The notes beneath the pieces were generated by a model that saw only the letters and a program-made list of their open reading frames with translations, was not told where the DNA came from and searched no databases. Positions 59,501 through 64,000 of a stretch of 64,000 nt of DNA are shown piece by piece (within the stretch, counting starts at the first letter, position 1; each line of letters opens with the position of its first letter). The position numbers were made by a program, and so were the translations under genes. Source of the DNA: Paraphysomonas bandaiensis (Eukaryota; Chrysophyceae); the NCBI GenBank assembly GCA_965644295.1, contig CBFFRP010000080.1, forward strand, positions 124,001 to 188,000, in the 5' to 3' direction.

Positions 59501-62132
59501 CTCAGATATACCTCCCCTTCACTGTCGTTTGAAAAATTGGTTCAAGCAGCAACGTCTGAGTACAATTGGAGTTAGTTGTCGTGGTCACGGAAACATGATT
59601 CAGGGGGTTATTCCCGCGCCAAGTTCGCAATACGCTGATTTGGCTGAATTAATACTCTCTCGATCTCCAAGTAGATGCCATTCCAGAACTTACAGAAGCC
59701 GCCCAACGAGTAAAACTGGCAGCAAAAGTGGTGATGTTGACGAAGTAAAAAGTGCCATTTTACCAAACGAATATGAAAATGACCTGCTTATTGCAAGCGA
59801 GCAAATAGAGAAACTTAATGATAAGCTGGATGATGCGGAGAAAGAGAATAGAATTGCTCGCAAGACGATTGACATGGGAATAAAAGATCTTGACATGGCC
59901 AAAGCTAGGTGTGAGCGTTTGGAGAAAATCAGAGATGAAATGACCGAGGAGCTTAACACTGTACAAGCAGAGCTCAGTGCGATGAAACAGCGAGAAAAGA
60001 AAGATGATGCTGCTGCTCGTATCAGGATTACAGATCTGACACAACAAAATCGTGTGCTTCAATTTACTGTAAATGAGCAAGAGGATGTTATTAAAGATTT
60101 AAAAGTAAGGGTCTCTCATATGAAAGCCACTGGAATGACTCGTGCGGATTCTCAGAAGCTTGAAAAGCAGCATGCCGAAAACATAAGTGTTGCAAGAGAA
60201 GATGCCCTTAACGAATACAGAAAACTGCTCAAAATTTCTGTTCGAACTGCTTTTCACTTAGTTAAGGCTGTAGTATCTGCTGCCGAAAAAGATAGACACT
60301 CACTGACCTTTTCGGTGAAGCGAGCGGGTCAAGATTATGACCCACTCTCGGGATACTTCAACCCAAATTCCGACGAAATATCGCAACTAACAATAGACGA
60401 TGATGACATGTCCCTCAATAGTAGTATTGTGGATATGGAGTCAACTGACACATCTGCTGATCGTGAGTCATTTGCGCACTCGAAGCCAGTTTCTACGGAA
60501 AGCTTCAAGGTTTCTCCCGCGCTTGTAAGCCTCTCCAATAGTCTACCGACAGATTATTCGAAATCGTCGAAATCGCAGCCGAACTTTCGAGTTGGCACCG
60601 CTAAATTGAGCTCGGGAGGTGGCATGAGTACAGGCCGACTTGTTGGTAAAAAACGCCTTATCAAACCTTTGATAAAGAAAAACCAATTGCCAGTGGCCTC
60701 TGTAGATGAAACCCCACTGTATGCGTTGGCTACAAGTATTGTAGACAGTATCTATGATTCGTCCTCAATGGGAAGTAATAACTCTGGTACAAGGTCTCGC
60801 AAGGGAAACCATTCAAAACCTGCGGTCTCAGTTAGTGCAACGTCTCGCTCAATCGCTAGTGCTGGTTCAGGTCCTTTCATTACAGCTTCGTCTAAAGGTT
60901 TGGTTGCCAATAAAAGTGTCAATATAGCAGGCGGGGAGCCTCGATCTTCCACAATTACCATCGATAGGGAAAAAGAGTTTCCGCAGGGATCTATTCTATC
61001 GCTTGAGCTTTTAGAGCCTGAGGTTCGGATACCAGTGGCTGGTATCTCCGATAATACGGATAAGAAATTTAAATTTGATGACATCAATCCGGAAAAATTT
61101 ATTTCTGATCTCGAGGGCACGTATCATTTAGTTCGACAGGAAGGGAAGTCTTCGGGAAGTCATTATGTTGTAGACAGTGCAACAGCTGACTCGATAGCGT
61201 CGGAATGGTTAAAAAATGCAGTTGCTATTACAATCAGTGCCATTTCAACTACGCTGGGTAATTACGTTTCTGCCTTTCATTTGATTGAATCTGAAGTTGA
61301 TTGCCACATTGCGGAGAGGAAGCGGCTACATAAAAAGTTAAAGCACATAGAAGGAATGTACAATGATGTTGTCAGCAACGGGGATGTACCACTTGAGAAA
61401 CGAATGCAATTTCGATTAGATGAATTGAATAAAAGTCTATGTCAACTTTATGTTCACTCTGAAAACATGAGGCGTATGTCTCACGAAACTGTACTTGAAG
61501 TGATTAAAGCGAAGAGTGCGGAGGTAGAGGACTTGTCGGAGCAAGAACGAAGGTTGCGATTGAGCTCTATGGTTGTTAAGAAAAAGGCAATGGCCGAAGA
61601 AGTTCGTCTAAAACGCAGTGACTTTGATGAAAACGACAGAATTGCGCTGACGCATTATATTGATTCCCTGCGTAAACGTGGGACTATATTGCTGGAGAGG
61701 GCAGAAACTGTGAGGTCTCAATGCGCATGTGTATCTGCATCTATCAAGAAAGAACTTGAGGCCTTTGAAGGTGCTGTGCAAAATGTAATGCCACCTAACA
61801 TAATTACGAAAGTTCTTCAGTGGGGCATAGTTCATTCCCAACGGGCTGTACGAGATCCGCATGTGCAAAATGGAACTGGCGCAGTAGGTGCCGCACCAAG
61901 AGCAGAAACTGCAGTTTCAACTGACGGGAAGCAACCGACCTTATCATTGGTAAAGTCCTCACCATCATTAGCTGATCAAATGCTTCCTGTAATGCCTGCT
62001 GAAGAGGTTAGACGAAATCAAACCAGTCGCCATCGCAATCAAAATAAGCTTCCGTCGTTGAAACCTGATCCATTCAATCGTTATTTTACATCAAGCTCGG
62101 AGATCGGGCAGAAAAAATCAGATAAAAAATAA
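50571..62132 (+). CDS. Giant coiled-coil protein with LPxG-type repeat array
   Basis: Two exons, 50571-51190 and 51239-62132 (48-nt intron), give about 3,837 residues from the ATG at 50571; the frame stays open upstream to 50535, so an earlier exon is possible. Order: coiled coil (residues 1-~530), acidic Ser/Asp/Glu-rich disordered region (~530-1100), mixed helical region (~1200-1500), acidic linker, a Ser/Arg-Pro region (SSPRRQSPRSPSGS) near ~1890, then from ~2030 to ~2950 about 25 repeats of the type (L/I)P-x-G followed by a hydrophobic strand (LPPGIIAVYI, LPHGTVLVRRL, IPAGITLEPM, LPSGCLLPPGVEAVRI, LPEGVELYP), then a coiled coil (~3050-3200) and a helical C-terminus. The repeats suggest a beta-solenoid or stacked beta hairpins. 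I recognise no family. A structural role at the cytoskeleton, basal body or flagellum is inference only. Confidence 0.85.
56740..59460 (+). repeat. LPxG-type protein repeat array
   Basis: Degenerate in-frame repeats of about 25-45 residues, with core (L/I/W)P-(any)-G-(hydrophobic)-x-(L/V/I). Clear cores include LPLGVVLV, IPPGFVMV, LPVGVTLA, LPTGVLL, LPPGIIAV, LPQGALLI, LPPGMSLC, LPHGIRLPAG, LPPGVEAV, IPAGVQI, LPLGVELV and LPRGLAIV. The DNA itself is not obviously repetitive, so the array is old. Confidence 0.8.
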
Positions 62133-62664
62133 TTCCTTGCCTTCGTTTGCAAACTTAGGATAAGAATTCAGCCTTGCGCGAAAATGTTATATGTATTCCA
62201 TATCCTTATTTTCTGTCTGTAAATTAATAGAAAGTATGACAATACGAAAGAATTAGTTTATTCGCTTGTATTCACAATATACCAACAGCTTGGAGGTATT
62301 TGATACCGCAACAAAGATATATGTTAAATTCACATAGCTTATATAAGCGTTCGAGTTATAACAAAATTTTAATTTGAGGTACGTTTCAGAACTTTTCCCC
62401 TGAGTTCTTTTCTACTTTTAGTAGCGAACACTGGAATCGTCGGTTTAGTCAAGCATCTACTTTAACCTTTAACATTGTTATACATTGCGTAGTATGAATC
62501 AAAACTAATTATGCAAGCTGGTGAGAATGCAGTTTTACCAGATATTGTAGTAACAATAGCATACAAGGGATAAGACGTGACGAGTGCTGCAGGGGAAATA
62601 TTTGAAATGACTGGAGATTCAGGTGAATCTGACGCAGGTAATTGACCTCCTCCTGCAATTATCC
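62133..62664. other. Intergenic, 3' of the giant gene
   Basis: 3' UTR-like AT-rich sequence; no gene is supported. Confidence 0.4.
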
Positions 62665-62925
62665 CTCGCATCTTTTCGTGGTGTTCTGGGAGATAAGTAC
62701 AGGAGATATTTCTCTGTTAAACTGACGTGAGCCGCATATATAGTCAGCAGATACTGTTCTTCCCACTCCTAACCAAGTATTTGTGTGGTACAAGGGACAC
62801 AAGTAAGTGTCACTTGTGTAGACGTCTTTGGGCCCTGATGAATAGACAGGCATCTGGGAAAGGGTCCACTTCAATGTCATCCAGGACTGGGCCCACCTGA
62901 AGTTAAGCATCCAGGCTGCACTACA
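62665..62925 (+). repeat. Dispersed repeat R1
   Basis: Starts CGCATCTTTTCGTGGTGTTC and carries all R1 blocks (GGGAGATAAGTACAGGAGA, CAGCAGATACTGTTCTTCCC, GTGTGGTACAAGGGACACAA, GAAGTTAAGCATCCAGG) in the same order as 46345-46575. Confidence 0.8.
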
Positions 62926-63115
62926 TAGTAGCGCTATCAGATTTAAACACGTGTTAGTTAAATTGCTATGCTACATTAGTTCTGACTCTTAAACGTCAAT
63001 TGCTAATAATCAGACATTCATTGCCTAGTAGGATACGAGAGTTAAGATCGTGTTAGTTAAATTGCAATGCTAAATGAGTTCTGACTTAAAAAGTCAATTG
63101 CTAATAATTAAAAAA
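62926..63115 (+). repeat. Two tandem R1 3' tails
   Basis: A ~100-bp unit occurs twice in a row: TAGTTAAATTGC(T/A)ATGCTA, (A/T)AGTTCTGACT, CAATTGCTAATAAT, first ending CAGACATTCATTGCCTAG. It matches 38168-38260. Confidence 0.8.
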
Positions 63116-63640
63116 TTCAGTTCTACTACTCCTCCGATTCCTTTTATTGTTTCATTAATTAGTTCACTTAATACAGGGTCACTGGAAGCATTGATAACAG
63201 TTCCAAGTTTCCAAACTGTATATTATAAAATTAACGATAGTATTGATATAACAGATAATATATTACCTCATTTACAGCACCGGCTTTCGTTGCAGTCTCT
63301 TGTAGAGGGGTATACTACCAACGTTTGTGTGGTAGCAGGTATATTCAACCCTAACGCAAATTTCGTTACTGTTGAGACTGCAGCGGAGATAACATTAAAA
63401 TGAAATGGCAAGAAATTTTTACATCCATTTACGATCCCACTAGTTCTGTGATAAAGTTGTCAATAATCAACCAATGTGAAGCGCTCGGCGATATTTGGGT
63501 GCTTCTACATTAGTAGATTTAGATAGCGCATTTGGTGCTACGTCTTTTATTTTACAAGATGTCGCTTCTCAATTTTTACTAATTTCTGTTATTGACTCTA
63601 GAGAACTAGTCATACGATTACAGTTTATAAAAAATAATTA
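63074..63640 (+). pseudogene. Broken ORF of unknown origin
   Basis: The 109-codon frame 63074-63403 starts inside the repeat tail and reads as plausible protein (SLEALITVPSFQTVYY, TNVCVVAGIFNPNANFV). After its stop, coding-like sequence continues in another frame to about 63512, and in a third frame to about 63640 (STLVDLDSAFGATSFILQDV). The pattern is that of one beta-rich protein gene with at least two frameshifts. Composition is more AT-rich than the genes to the left. No family is recognised. Confidence 0.35.
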
Positions 63641-64000
63641 AATTTGCTAGTCATAAGCGTAGCTACTTGCTTGAGATATATATGAGTGATGTGTGGGATA
63701 TATGATATACTTAGATCTAGGAATAAGTGGAGTATGAGATAAATAATAATTAGTGATAAAGCTTTGATAAAGAAGTTTTATGCTACTCCTCAACCAATTG
63801 TGGGCAACTGCTACAGGTATTCCTCGCAATGCCAGGCACAAGTACGGTGTTTATCGCACAAGCACAGCACGCAATATTAATATAATGCTAGTAATGCGGC
63901 CATTCAACGGTATTTCGTTGTACTACTGAATAATTATGCATTTCGGTAAACCCTTATTCGTTTATATTAAGTGTTACAGCAAGGCGTTCATGTCACAGCT
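63641..64000. other. AT-rich end of window
   Basis: No gene or repeat is supported. A minus-strand frame at 63647-63841 is Tyr/Ser/Ile-rich and featureless. Confidence 0.4.

Noticed and set aside
1-64000. tRNA, rRNA, riboswitch or CRISPR features
   Set aside because: None with recognisable structure was seen on either strand by eye.

Overview
This is nuclear DNA of a flagellated (ciliated) unicellular or fungus-like eukaryote. Genes are split by short GT-AG introns, mostly 44-66 nt, and I could join exons in frame across them in every recognisable gene. The window holds BBS5 (ciliary BBSome), a kinesin-3-like protein, GPI8, a TM9 protein, eukaryotic class I ribonucleotide reductase, microsatellites and eukaryotic transposon remnants (Crypton-type tyrosine recombinase, hAT, 5'-truncated non-LTR retrotransposon). 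No prokaryotic operons, tRNA or rRNA genes or CRISPR arrays were seen. I cannot name the lineage from sequence alone.

Layout. 1-533 (-): N-terminal part of a sucrase/ferredoxin-like protein, running off the left edge, with a TATG microsatellite just upstream of its start. 0.9-3.5 kb: decayed Crypton-like element and AT-rich repeats. 3.8-14.4 kb is a compact gene block: PH-domain protein (-), ThrE-like transporter (+), TM9SF (-), ribonucleotide reductase large subunit (+), BBS5 (-). 14.4-17.4 kb: repeats. 17.4-22.3 kb: GPI8 (-) and an NYN-LOTUS protein (+). 22.3-24.9 kb: repeats and a hAT fragment. 24.9-32.7 kb: one large multi-exon EF-hand/PDZ-like/C2-like coiled-coil gene (-). 33.4-36.0 kb: EF-hand protein (+) and GNAT acetyltransferase (-). 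36.4-37.8 kb: GC-rich 5'-truncated LINE with a 14-bp target-site duplication. 38.3-40.5 kb: IQ/C2-like protein (-). 42.1-45.9 kb: divergent kinesin-3 with FHA domain and C-terminal CaaX box (-). 46-48.6 kb: repeats, a hairpin element and a hAT transposase remnant. 48.8-49.8 kb: Ser/Thr-rich hypothetical (-). 50.6-62.1 kb: a giant (~3,837 aa) coiled-coil protein with an unusual array of about 25 LPxG-like repeats (+). 62.1-64 kb: repeats and a broken ORF.

Several genes fit ciliary or cytoskeletal roles (BBS5, kinesin-3, the EF-hand and C2/IQ proteins, the giant coiled-coil protein), but apart from BBS5 this is inference. The most unusual items are the LPxG-repeat giant protein, the kinesin-3 whose motor domain keeps a Walker A motif but has lost the recognisable switch motifs, the NYN-LOTUS protein with degenerate nuclease residues, and a set of dispersed repeats whose 3' tail resembles that of the LINE.
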